Positions 26,056 to 36,521 of a stretch of 64,000 bases of DNA are shown piece after piece. Where the stretch lies: positions 3,286,001 to 3,350,000 of the forward strand of contig NC_086266.1 of assembly GCF_021018805.1 (NCBI RefSeq), in the 5' to 3' direction. The DNA is from Prinia subflava. Taxonomy: Eukaryota > Chordata > Aves > Passeriformes > Cisticolidae. Position 1 is the stretch's first letter. Each line of letters starts with the position of its first letter. Under the pieces are notes generated by a model that had not been told where the DNA came from, searched no databases, and saw nothing but the letters and a program-made list of their open reading frames with translations. The translations under genes were made by a program, and so were the position numbers.

Positions 26056-29000
26056 AAACTTGGAGTATGCTGACTTCAGATCTATGGGGATGAGTGTTGA
26101 GTCTGAACAAACTCCCATTTTAAGTGATGGAAAGAGGACATAAACATTCTTCTCTCCCCTCTGCCACCCACAGCTGGGAGTTCAATGGGATTGTTCTTAT
26201 TTAGTGAGATTCCTGTGCCAATCCAGGGCATCCCACAGAAGGAACTCAGGTGTAAAACTAACAGGGGAACTCTGCACCTGCACCTGGATTCCTCAGGTTT
26301 GACTGTTCCCTGGAATATCTAAAAGCCTCTCTGACAGCTTTGCTTCCACATCCTGTTCTATGTTCTTCTGTGATTAGAAGAAATTTTATGCAGTCATTAC
26401 ATTTTCCCAGTTCTCAGAAAATTTTGTGTTCATTTCAGCTGTCTGGCTAAGATGCTGGCATGCATCAAATCTGTAACAAATCCCTGGGGAAAAGGACAAA
26501 GCTTTATAGCATGGAGAAAAAAAATGCCTTAACTGCAACTCCTTTGCCTCTCAGATGAGAGGCTTTCAGAACTAAAATCAAGATGTTTTAAAATAGACTC
26601 TGTCACATTATCAGCAATCTCAAGGGGATTTTTTCCCCAGGCTTTTGTATGGAAATATGTCTTATCTCAAGAGGAGATAACTGCAACAGGTCTATATACA
26701 TCAGCTGTGCTTTTTCCAGTGCAGAATGCATTTTTAAAAAGGCTGTTCTGCCTCCTTCTCAGAAGATTTAGGTGATTAACAGTTCTAGCACAAGCAGGGC
26801 AAGAAGAGGAGACACAAGGGACCTGAGTTTTCAAGACACAAATCTACGCTTGCTCTGCCACCACAAAGAATCCTGATGTCATTACATTGCATAACTTTGT
26901 AATCCTGATGTAATTTGTTATACTGCAAATATGTATTTACATTACCTTCACTGATCCCTTTTTGAGATCAGCCACAATATTTGTGTTGCCCATTTTGTAC
27001 ATACACTGATATTTTGCTGAGAATTTAGTTTGTACAAAAAACCTAGAAATTAAAAGCCTATGGCATTAAATGCACCAACGGTTAACTAATTTCATTTTAA
27101 ATGAAATGAAATGAGAACAGAGGGAAATAAGAACCATTCAGACATGCTGCAAATATCTCTGCTCCTCCAAACTTCACCTTGTTTATTTTCTCAAACAGTG
27201 CATAAGCAGTGATGATATAGGTGTGTGCACACAGAGCTGGGAACAAATCCTGAGCACCTCAGTCTACCCTGAAGCATAACAGAGGTGAATTTGGCCTCTA
27301 ATTTCACCCCTCCAAATGGTTAACAGCATGTAACAAAATCTGCTGCTGTATTCACAGGGGAGTCCTGTGTTTATATCTCAGGAAGAAAGCCACTTCTGTG
27401 ACGTCCTGTTTTTCAAACTTCACTCACTCTTGAGCCTATTTGCTCCTGAGAATGACTGAATCTCCGACTGCCACTCCAACATTCCTTTCATTCAAAACCA
27501 TCTATTCATCTGTATTCATAAACATGTCAATCTGCTGGTTCAAAAAAATCCAACCGGCACTTGAAGAACAAAAAAGCAACAACAAAAACCTTCTCCTTAA
27601 TCCACCTCCCTCATTAGCTAGGATTAAAAACCTTAGTCAAAATGGTTGGCCTTGTGCCCAGAAAAGCTATGAGATCAATAATCCAAACAGACTTAATGAT
27701 CCTCTTAGAAAAGAATAACTTTTGTACTTCTCCTATGGAACATTTTGAAAAAGTGATGGGAGATACACAAGAAGTGTCACATCATCTGCATAAGTTAATT
27801 TATGTTATTCTGAAGTTCTACAGCTGGAGGAGCTCTTTGGGAAACAGGGGATTTTTTTTCTTCTTCTCTGCTAAATGACATTTATTGTCTGCAAAAACAC
27901 TAATATGAAAAATCACAAACTGTATCAGTGATTAGCCTGTAAGAGCCCAAGAAGTTTCATTAACATTTCCAGTATCTCATTTCACTCATGAGCAGTTTAA
28001 AATTATTGTATTCCTACACAAGCTCAGTATTCTGTAAGACTTTTTTTAGGCAATTTAACTTGTTGGTATCCTTAGTTTGACACTACTAATTACAGCTGCA
28101 AACTTTTAAAAAGTGCAACTCATATTTTACAATCTCAAACGTTGGTGGGAAGAGAAAGAAAAGCAAACTAAGCACAAGGTGGTGTTATTAAAAGTGCATT
28201 TGACCAAAGCAGGGTTTAAACTCCACGGGGAATGCTTCTCTCATGGACAGAAAAAAAAAATATCTTGGAGTAGAGGCTGGCAGATCCTCAGCAGAGCATG
28301 GATGTTGCAGGTAGGAGTGCTGGAAAAGGGCCAGGCTGGGCTGAGGGCAGCTCTGTGGGAATTACTGTCACCAGAACTCATTTTCTGTCCTCTCTGCCCC
28401 TCCTGGAGCAGCCACAGCTGAACCCCTGCCCACGCCTTGGGCTGGGAGCAATCACCTCTGAATGGTGATTTTTGCTATTTGCTCCAGAGACACCAGGTCG
28501 AGTTTAAAATTTCAGCAGCTAATTTTGGCAAGATTTACTGGTGCTGGGGACAGCTCACCAGGATGTGATGTGATGCCAAAGCTCATCCCTCTGCTCTTGC
28601 TCAGGAGTGCTGCTTGCACGGACACAAGTGATGCCACCTGCCCTGGGGAATTCTGCATGGAAACTGAAACCCTCTGTGATTTTAGGCTTCTCTTCTCTGT
28701 TCAAGCAGGGGAAGGAGGGAACAGCTATGCAGAGTTTCCTCCAGCACAGCTCCCAGGAAAACCACTGGGGTGAGGTGTCTGCTTTGGCACAGGGTGCCCA
28801 GCACTGCCAGGGCAGCAGGGAAGGAGGAGCAGGGACAGCAGCTCCCTTCAAAGGTCCTGCAGAGCTGCTGGGCAAGGGATGGAGAGCCTGTAAAGGCTCT
28901 GGAAGCAGGTAATAGAGCTGAGGTAGGAGCTGAGCAAACACTGGAGCCCAAAAAGGTAAAATCTGATGGAAGACAGAGACTGCAGAAAGGAGGAGCAGCT

Positions 29001-31568
29001 CTGGGCACGTGGAGTGGCTCTGCAGCAGCCTTGAGGACACAACGAACACTTTTTCCAAAAAGAGACATTTTTTTTTCTGTCACTGGGGAGAAAAAGGGAA
29101 GTATGTTGATAAACTTTATCTAATACTTACCCAGAAAGATCTCAAAAAAAAAAAAAAATAGTATTCATCTTTGGAAGAGTAATGCTCATTTTCACTAGAA
29201 ATAACTGCACAGTTTCAACAGGGCTTCAGTCTGCACTGTTAGTGTTTCTGTAAAGGTCATTCAGTTCACTTTCACAAAAGAAAACTTATGAAGAAAGAAA
29301 ACTATTTGCACCCCATTTTCCTGAGGGAATAGAAACAACTTTGCTAACCTGGTTACATAATTTTCACAGTTCAACTTTGCAAACTGTGAAAGAAATCTTT
29401 TTTTTTTTTCAGACTCATTATCAAGCCAGGACTGAGGGAAGCAGCTCTCCCCTAACAAGCAGCAGCTTCCAGGGCAGCACAGCTGAAGAAATGTGGAGCC
29501 CTCCTCTACAGCAGCTGCCGACACACTTTCCCTGTTAAACAAATCTCTTTAAGTGTAACTGGAAAAAAAAATATCTTCTCTTTCACCTAGACACTCTATG
29601 AAAAGAATTCCTTAATGGATGTCAGCTGAAGGGTACAAAAACAAACCTGAAGGATCTACAGCAATCATAATTCTTAAGCTGGTGCTGGTGATGCAAAATA
29701 AAATCTAGTCATTAAATAAATTCCACTAGAAAAGCCAAGGAAATGTAAAGCAGCAGCAACCTCTGTAAAGTATGGCTGTGTCACCAAAGCAAACATCAAA
29801 GTACTGAGACTGAAGCACTAAAACCAAACAATATAACATTATTAAAAGAATCATTTCCCTATCTCTGTTGTTTGCAAGCACTAGAACACTGAAAACATTT
29901 CTCTTGGAAAACATAGCTTTTTTTCTAAGGAAAAAACCCTTTGTAATTGGTTCTGCATCACTGGAGAATAATAAATAACAATATCCTGGCTGCTGCCAGA
30001 TGTACCATGGTACTTGTTCTGCAGGCAATACTGAATTCATACCTGGAAAGAGTTAACAACTTTCCTTTAAAATAATACTTATACTTTTCTCAGTGTTCCA
30101 GTAATAAATGCTTTTAATTACCCAGGGGAAGGAGCTGTAAGACAATCAGTACTGGAAGGTTTTGAGCAAGTTCCTTGCTCAAAGATGGGTGCAAATCCAG
30201 TCAAAGGTTCCAAGCCCTACTAAAGTGAGACCATTTTGAAGAGTGATTCTGCAGTAGTTCATTGAACACTTCAATTTTAAACCTGATCTAATAAACAACC
30301 ATAGATGCTATGGATTGTGAACATAAAGAATTGACATGTTAGCATATTAATGCACTCAGATGTCACATAAATCACTGGAAGACGTTTTACTAAGTGACTC
30401 AGATATCTGGCAATGCACATGCAAAGCCTCTTTAGCTCTTAAATACAAAGCAACTTCCTCTTGGCAAAGTCCTGATTAGAACAACATTGATTGTAGTTAT
30501 TTATAGCTGAAATGCTATTGCTGAAAATTTCTCCAAGTTGTAGATACTGTATTATTAACTATAGCAAAGCTCTAGAAACCAGTCAGCAGAGGCCACTTCA
30601 ATCTCTGCATGATAATAAAGGATTATTATGTGCAGTAACCTATTTATGAAAAGGAAACAGTGTGCTTCTTTCAGACCCCATCAATTGCTTTAATAAGGAA
30701 TTGAAAAGCCTGGCCTACTTTATATGCAGATCACCATCCCAGTTGCATAAGGATTTAGAACAGACAAAACAAAACTGTTTTTGTTGTAAATAAGGACTGT
30801 TTGTTTAAATTGCACAATCATGTTTGCATCTAAAAATTATTTTGAAGCTAATAAGGCTTAATAAAGTTTGACTGTATACTTGGTAATAAAAATGGCTTCA
30901 ATATTCTCCATGAAGGAAAAGGAAATTGAAGGTGATAACACACATAAAGCTTGAAGCAAAACAGGCCTGAGCTAATGGAAAAGGAGAAGACTCACTGCAT
31001 TTGTTCACTGGTGGGCTTGAGAAAACCAGTGTTGAGAATGGGATTCAGTTAACTTAAAATGTTTTATAAAATTTAAGATATTGAACTTAATAGTAGTTTT
31101 CTCTAACAGATTAGAATTATTGCAGTATTACTTCTGCTTTAGAGACAAAAAGCACATAGACATGATTCAGACTACCAAAAGTTAGTGGGATGCACATACT
31201 GATTTCAGCTACCTTGATCTGGAGGACTCCAGGGTTCAAATTTTACCTTTGGCATTGGTTCATTTGCCTGTATGTTAATAAATTTAATGAGGTGTGGGAT
31301 GACCCCTGCTGGTGTCCCTGCTTATGAAAAAAAATATGTATCTGGCAGGAAGAGGACATGCTCATTTCAGTCCAAAAAGTTACAAATATAAACTCTGTCA
31401 CAAAATGTATAAAAATACCTAATCCAATGCATAGAATAGTATGAGTAATGTTCTGTTAAGTATGAAAATAATCTTAAGCCATTGAACATTACTGTGTTAG
31501 AGCTGCAATGCAATGTATTAAGGAGGACATTAATTGTTCAGTTCACTATGACATTGTGTTAAACATCT
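26056..31568. other. Gene-poor intergenic DNA downstream of SLITRK2
   Basis: No gene is supported. A G/C-richer stretch at about 28290-29060 carries overlapping open frames on both strands (up to 167 codons), but these conflict with one another and match no domain. A-runs lie near 28250-28260 and 29144-29158. Part of the right end could belong to a longer SLITRK2 3' UTR, because SLITRK transcripts can have long 3' tails. Confidence 0.6.
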
Positions 31569-32405
31569 TTTATTAATGAGCTGTTATTCCCGGCTGAGGC
31601 ATTTGATAACCCCTAGTCCATTGCTAAATCCTTTCAGTTGATCTCAGTGAGTCACTCTAAACAAACCTAGAGGGAAAAAATACCCCAATAATTTACATTT
31701 GAGTCTGTAAGGTCCTAGAACTAGAGTCGTTTAAAGAAGGGCAGCTTTCCTATAAATCAAACCTTCTGATTTAATGCAGCTGACATATAGATCTATTTTA
31801 CAATTTTTTTTTTAATTTCAAAAATACAACACATTAAAATAGGTTCAATTTATCAAAGCTAAGAGCAACAATTAAGTAATAATGTACTTAAAGTGCAAAG
31901 GCACTTTAACACAAAAAAGTGACGCCCAGTGGCTATAGTTGGTAATTGAAACAGCAGTACTGTATATTATTATTTACAAAAGAAAGTCATAGTCCATGAA
32001 AAAAGATCTTTGGAGATCTTCTACATAATACATTAAGTTTCCATTTTGAAATGAGAAAAAATAAAAGAAAAAAACAACAGAAACCCCAAAGAACCCCTTC
32101 CTCATTTCCTTCGAAATCAAAAAGAATTATGCAAGATCTATTACAGAAAGATACATTTGCAATGACAGTTCCAAGAGAAGGGTCAAAAAGAGAGAGCTAT
32201 AGAAATAACTTAAAGGGAACGTTGTAAAAGCAACACCACATCCCTGCTATGCTGCAAGGATTCCTTTCCTCTCTCACTCCTTCTCCGATTTAAAAAAGTG
32301 GAAATGTTGGGAATGCGACAGATGACATCAGTACTGAGTTCAGACTCAAAGAAATGTGATGCTGAGCTCATTTAAAAAAATTTCCTTTGTCTCCCACCTC
32401 CCCCC
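31569..32405 (-). other. SLITRK2: Probable SLITRK2 3' UTR
   Basis: The sequence directly after the SLITRK2 stop codon is A/T-rich and open to transcription on the minus strand. Minus-strand polyadenylation-like hexamers occur as ATTAAA near 31811-31816 and AATAAA at 31569-31574. Either could end the transcript; I chose the farther one as the outer limit. There is no direct evidence of the true cleavage site. Confidence 0.4.
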
Positions 32406-34976
32406 TCACAGCTGACTGATTGCAGTTTGTTTTTCCAGAACTTCGAGGTAGTCTGGTTCTGTTTGTAGCTTTCCTTGGAGTAAAGGATGCTCAGGTTTAG
32501 ACTGTTCTGCAAAATATTTCCTGGGAGTTCCATATAAAACAGTTTTATTTATCCTGTCCTGGTTTTGGCGTCTGGATTCATAGGAAGGGGCAAACTGCCT
32601 TTTGGGTAAGGTACAAAAGTTATAATGAACTAATCCTCCGCTGGGCAGTTCCTTGACCCTTTCTGCAATGTTCTGATACAGCAGCTCTGGTTCCCTTGGT
32701 GAGGACTGCTTTTCCAGCAGTTCAGCTGCACTGATGGTAAATGCAAGACTGGTGGGGTCTTCTTTCTTGTGGTCAAGACTGCTATAGCTAAACTCATGGA
32801 GATTCCTGTAATAGGCAACTGGATCCCCTTCCTTTTGCATGTAGATTGGGTTTTGGCACATCTGTCCCACAGGAGGGGGGATGTAGTTATAAACATGTCC
32901 TTCAGTTTTGTCGTGGGTCTCAGTGTTGTAGGACCCATACTGGAGCTGAAATGAGCTAATATCTACATTGTTGGCACTGCTGGGCATGCTCTGCACCCCC
33001 TTCCGGCGCTTGAGGACGAAGACAAAGAGACCTGCCCCAAAACAAACAGACAAAATAAACACAACCAGCAAGCCTAAAATGAGGACAGAGAGCGGAACTT
33101 CAGTGTGCAGTTCTGGGTAGGAGCTGGGTGAGGCACCCAGGTGTGGGGGATCTGTGTTCTGGTTCATGGAGAGGACAGAAGAATCCGCCAGGTTGGGGTT
33201 CTCTGGGCATATGGCTTCTCTGCTCAGAAATTTCAGATGCTCTCCAGAGTGCTTGGTGGGAGACTCACAAATCACTTCATTGATAACTACGGGGGGGTTT
33301 GAGTGCTGGTTGTTCTGGTCAGTGACTTTCTCTATCCAGTTCCTCAGCCCCAGGATGTCACACGTGCAGTCCCAAGGGTTCTCTTGGAGATCGATCTGAA
33401 TGAGAGCCGAGAGCTGGTCCAAGACTCCTCTCACAGGCAGGTAGGAGAAATGGTTGTTTCTGAGGTTGAGCCTGGTGAGGGAAGTGCCTCCAAAGACATT
33501 ATCAGGCAAGGATCTGAGCAGGTTGTTATTGAGAAACAACAGGTGTAGGTTACTCAGAGCATCAAACGTGCGTGGCAGGATCTCCTTGATGACATTGTAC
33601 TCTAGGTAGAGGTACTGCAGGCTGTGCAGCCCCTCAAACATGGACCGGTACAGAACCTCAAGGTAGTTGCCATTGAGATAAAGTCTGCGTAAACTTGTGA
33701 GGTTTGTAAAGGCACCTTCTTGTATCACTGCAATCCTGTTATTTCCTAGATGCAGCAAATCCAGGGAGCTGTACTCTGTGAGATCCGTTCTGTAAATGAC
33801 TTGCAGATAGTTACTGGTAAGGTAAAGTTTCTTTGGGCTGGTTGGCCTGGGGTGGAGATCCGAGATGTTACTGATCTTTTTCTCTTGGCAGTTAACATTC
33901 AGGCCATTGTCTGAGCTCTGGGACGTACAGATGCAGCCAGCTGGGCACGTGATGGGCACAGGAGACTTTGTCTGGTAAACCATGATAGGTCCAAATATTT
34001 GCCTGTCTTTTGACACAGAGACACGGGGGGTGGGCCGGTTCCTGGTCTTGGGTGGCCGGCTGGCTTTTGGGGCCCTGGTGGGGTTGATGGCAGAGTTGGC
34101 CGTGGGGGATAACCTCGAGACGTGTGGGTCTGAGAGGACAGGGTGCTTCTCCCTCTGGCTTGGATCACCGGAGCTTTTCCTAGGGCAGAGATCTTGCCTG
34201 GTGAGCTGGGTCACGTCTTTCCCGTGCAGCCTGAAGGGGGTTTCACAGACTATCTCACCCACAAACACGGTGATGGTGTCCAGCCAGGCCTTGAGCGGCA
34301 GCAAGTCGCAGGTGCAGTTCCAAGGGTTCTCCTCCAGCTGGATTTCCATGATGCCTCCAATGTGCTCCAGCACGCCAGCAAAAGGCATCATCTTCAGGCG
34401 GTTTCCCCGCAGGTCCAGGTGAGTGAGCAGCACGAAGCGGAACACATTGCTGGGCAGGGACAGCAGCAGGTTGTCGTTGAGGATCAGCACCTTGAGCTTG
34501 TTCAGCTTGCTGAACGCCCCCGCTTCGATGGCACTGATGTAATTGTAATCAGCCTGCAGGTACTCCAGGCTCTCCAAGCCCAGGAAGGTGTCCTCCTTCA
34601 GCACCTCCAGCTTGTTGTTGTTGAGGTGCAGCCTCTTGAGGGTGCGGAGGCCGCTGAAGGCGCCCGTGCGGATCTCCTGCATGTCGTTGTTGCCCAGGTG
34701 CAGGGTCACGGCGTTGGAGTAGTTGACAAACTCATTGGGGAACAGGCGGGTCAGGGCGTTCCCATTGAGAAACAGCTGGTAGATCTTGGACGGCGGCGGC
34801 AGGAGGAGGCTCACGGTTGTAAATCCCTTGTTCTCACAATTAATGTTCAGCACGTTCTCCTTCTCCTCGCAAGGGCAGCGGCTCTTGCTGCAAATGTCTT
34901 TGGCAGGTTTGCGACTCTCTGTCCACGAGATCCCAGCCACTGTTAACAAACTGAGCAACCAAGCACCCTTCAGCAT
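32406..34976 (-). CDS. SLITRK2: SLIT and NTRK-like protein 2
   Basis: This is a single-pass neuronal membrane protein; the SLITRK family promotes synapse formation and neurite control by binding LAR-type receptor tyrosine phosphatases across the synapse. The frame is intact, 856 residues (I recall about 845 in human). In order: signal peptide about 1-20; LRRNT with Cys29, 34, 36 and 47; a first leucine-rich block of about six repeats, 63-205; LRRCT with Cys221, 223, 244 and 264; a Pro/Arg-rich linker, 265-340; a second LRRNT with Cys344, 348, 350 and 363; a second leucine-rich block, 381-525; LRRCT with Cys537, 539, 570 and 590; a transmembrane segment about 628-655 followed by KRRKG; and a 200-residue tail with the Trk-like motif PDYLEVLEKQ (Tyr843). 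The C-terminus, SQL, fits a class I PDZ ligand. N-glycosylation sites are visible at Asn85, 220, 370 and 425. The frame stays open 142 codons upstream, but the chosen Met has A at -3, opens a clear signal peptide, and lies just after a predicted splice acceptor. The whole coding region is in one exon, as is usual for the family. Confidence 0.97.
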   Translation of the reverse strand: MLKGAWLLSLLTVAGISWTESRKPAKDICSKSRCPCEEKENVLNINCENKGFTTVSLLLPPPSKIYQLFLNGNALTRLFPNEFVNYSNAVTLHLGNNDMQEIRTGAFSGLRTLKRLHLNNNKLEVLKEDTFLGLESLEYLQADYNYISAIEAGAFSKLNKLKVLILNDNLLLSLPSNVFRFVLLTHLDLRGNRLKMMPFAGVLEHIGGIMEIQLEENPWNCTCDLLPLKAWLDTITVFVGEIVCETPFRLHGKDVTQLTRQDLCPRKSSGDPSQREKHPVLSDPHVSRLSPTANSAINPTRAPKASRPPKTRNRPTPRVSVSKDRQIFGPIMVYQTKSPVPITCPAGCICTSQSSDNGLNVNCQEKKISNISDLHPRPTSPKKLYLTSNYLQVIYRTDLTEYSSLDLLHLGNNRIAVIQEGAFTNLTSLRRLYLNGNYLEVLYRSMFEGLHSLQYLYLEYNVIKEILPRTFDALSNLHLLFLNNNLLRSLPDNVFGGTSLTRLNLRNNHFSYLPVRGVLDQLSALIQIDLQENPWDCTCDILGLRNWIEKVTDQNNQHSNPPVVINEVICESPTKHSGEHLKFLSREAICPENPNLADSSVLSMNQNTDPPHLGASPSSYPELHTEVPLSVLILGLLVVFILSVCFGAGLFVFVLKRRKGVQSMPSSANNVDISSFQLQYGSYNTETHDKTEGHVYNYIPPPVGQMCQNPIYMQKEGDPVAYYRNLHEFSYSSLDHKKEDPTSLAFTISAAELLEKQSSPREPELLYQNIAERVKELPSGGLVHYNFCTLPKRQFAPSYESRRQNQDRINKTVLYGTPRKYFAEQSKPEHPLLQGKLQTEPDYLEVLEKQTAISQL

Positions 34977-35007
34977 CTTTATGCGCCGTCGATCCCCGCT
35001 TCGGTAC
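34977..35007 (-). other. SLITRK2: Predicted start of SLITRK2 coding exon (5' UTR part) with splice acceptor
   Basis: On the minus strand a pyrimidine-rich run (TCTCTCCTTTCTCTCCTTAC) is followed by TTTGACTGTAG at 35008, then GTACCGAAGCGG. This reads as a plausible branch region and AG acceptor, leaving a 31-base 5' UTR segment before the ATG. SLITRK2 in mammals has non-coding upstream exons, so a splice here is expected. The splice has not been shown by transcript data. Confidence 0.45.
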
Positions 35008-35429
35008 CTACAGTCAAACCTTTTGAGACAGGTAAGGAGAGAAAGGAGAGATCCCCAGTGAACACGGCCGGGAGCAGAGGCTGCACGGGGAGAGGGAAAG
35101 CAGGTCTGAAGGCTTGGGGGCGAAGGGGAGCTACGAGGCAGCGACTTCCAAACTCCTCTGGAATCCACCCCCCTCCTCCTCCTCTCTTTTTCTCCTCTGG
35201 GAAAGAGCCTGCCGAGCAGCTGAGGGGGAAGCCCCTTCGGGGAGCTCCCCGAAACCCGGGTCCCCAGCGCCGCGCTCTCCGCCCGCTCCCCGCCCGCGGC
35301 AGCGCGGTCCCACCCGCGCCGCCCGTCCCGGGGCCGGGGCGCTCCCGGTGCCCGCCAGCATCTCAGCCCGGGGGACGCGAGGACTGACAGCGAACCCCGC
35401 AAACCCCCCCGGCCGCAGCGGCGCCCCCC

Positions 35430-35528
35430 GCCCGCGCACAGCCCCGCGCACAGCCCCGCGCACAGCCCCGCGCACAGCCCCGCGCACAGCCCCGCGCACA
35501 GCCCCGCGCACAGCCCCGCGCACAGCCC
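35430..35528. repeat. 12-bp GC-rich tandem repeat, 8 copies
   Basis: Eight copies of GCGCACAGCCCC follow each other with almost no variation. They lie in the predicted first intron of SLITRK2, within the CpG island and close to the splice donor at 35533. Twelve is a multiple of three, so peptide-like repeats appear in several frames, but these are a by-product. Its near-perfect identity suggests recent expansion and probable length polymorphism. Confidence 0.95.
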
Positions 35529-35532
35529 GTAC

Positions 35533-35760
35533 CTGCTGCGGAGCGGGCAGCGCGGGCAGTGGCCGAGAGCCGCCGCGCCCCGGGAGCCAGGAGCCCGGCG
35601 GCGAGCGGCATCGCCCGCTCACGCCTCTGCAGGAGCCCAGCCCGGCGCCGCCGTCCCGTCCCGTGCTGTGCCCGTCCCGTGCCCGTCCCGTCCCCGGGGG
35701 TGCGGGAAGTTGTGCGGGCGCTGCGGGCAGGGCGCGGGATGTGCGCGGGCAGTGCGCGGC
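35533..35760 (-). other. SLITRK2: Predicted SLITRK2 non-coding first exon with splice donor
   Basis: Reading the minus strand, CGCAGCAG ends at 35533 and is followed by GTACGG, a good donor match. Joined to the acceptor at 35008 it would remove an intron of about 525 bp that contains the 12-bp tandem repeat. A second minus-strand donor, CCCAG|GTAAAT, lies at 35995/35994 and could end an alternative first exon. The 5' end is a guess based on the CpG-rich promoter. Confidence 0.35.
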
Positions 35761-35795
35761 GCCGCTTTTGCCGGGTGCCCCGCGCCGAGCCGCGC

Positions 35796-35803
35796 TGACG
35801 TCA
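35796..35803. promoter_or_regulatory. Consensus cAMP-response element
   Basis: The palindrome TGACGTCA is the full consensus CREB/ATF site. It lies about 260 bp upstream of the predicted donor of the first exon, inside the CpG island, which is where functional CREs of activity-regulated neuronal genes are often found. Function is inferred. Confidence 0.7.
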
Positions 35804-35805
35804 GC

Positions 35806-35817
35806 CGGGGGCGGGGG
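35806..35817. promoter_or_regulatory. GC box (Sp1/KLF site)
   Basis: GGGGGCGGGG immediately follows the cAMP-response element, three bases downstream on the plus strand. The pairing of a CRE with a GC box is common in TATA-less promoters. Confidence 0.55.
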
Positions 35818-36144
35818 GGACACGTCTTGTCCCAGCCCCCCTGTCCCCGTCCCCGTCCCCCCCTCCCCGGGCGGCTCTCGCAGCCGGCTCCGCTCCTGGC
35901 TCGGCTGCTCTTCGCGGGAGCGCTCTGACAGCACCTGCAGGACAGCGCGGGCACTCGGAGCCGGGAAGGGGAATCAGGTAACGAGCGGATTTACCTGGGT
36001 CCGGAGGAATTTTGGTCCCGAGTCGCTGAATCCGCGCCCTCAGAACAGAGAGCGAGTCAAGCAGCTCCGCGGCAGGAGGCAGCCGGCGGGCGCGCACGCA
36101 GCGCGCACACGGAGAGACGCGCACAGCCCGCACACATCCTCCGA

Positions 36145-36521
36145 GCACAGCGCACAGCACACAGCGAACATCACATCACACATCATATATCACATATCAC
36201 ACATCACATATCACATACCACACAGCACACACCGCACAGCACACAGCACATATCACATATCACACAGCACACACCGAACATCACACAGCACATCACACAT
36301 CATATATCACACAGTACATATCACATATCACACATCATACAGCACACATCACACAGCACATATCACACATCACACAGCACATCACACATCATATATCACA
36401 CAGTACATATCACATATCACACATCATACAGCACACAGCACACATCACACAGCACACAGCGCACATCACACAACACACAGCACATATCACACATCACACA
36501 TCACATCACACACATGCACAG
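36145..36521. repeat. CACATCA/CACAGCA low-complexity array upstream of SLITRK2
   Basis: About 375 bp is built almost only from the words CACA, CATCA, CATATCA and CAGCA. Inside it a segment of 71 bp at 36278-36348 is repeated exactly at 36367-36437, giving an 89-bp higher-order period. The array abuts the CpG island on the upstream side of the gene. A long plus-strand frame (35114-36856) crosses it but has no recognisable domain. Confidence 0.9.

Larger units (their letters stand above)
35200..36130 (-). promoter_or_regulatory. SLITRK2: CpG-island promoter of SLITRK2
   Basis: Base composition changes abruptly from A/T-rich to strongly G/C- and CpG-rich here and returns to A/T-rich outside. 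No TATA box is evident, which is typical of CpG-island promoters of neuronal genes. It contains a GC box, a palindromic cAMP-response element, candidate splice donors on the minus strand, and a plus-strand donor-like site CAG|GTAACG at 35977/35978 that might serve a divergent transcript. Confidence 0.75.

Noticed and set aside
34143..34946. 267-codon plus-strand frame opposite SLITRK2
   Set aside because: It is antisense to the leucine-rich coding region and reflects its codon composition. No independent evidence supports a gene.
34977..35402. N-terminal extension of 142 codons on SLITRK2
   Set aside because: The added part is Arg/Pro/Ser-rich translation of G/C-rich 5' DNA, runs through a predicted intron, and would bury the signal peptide.
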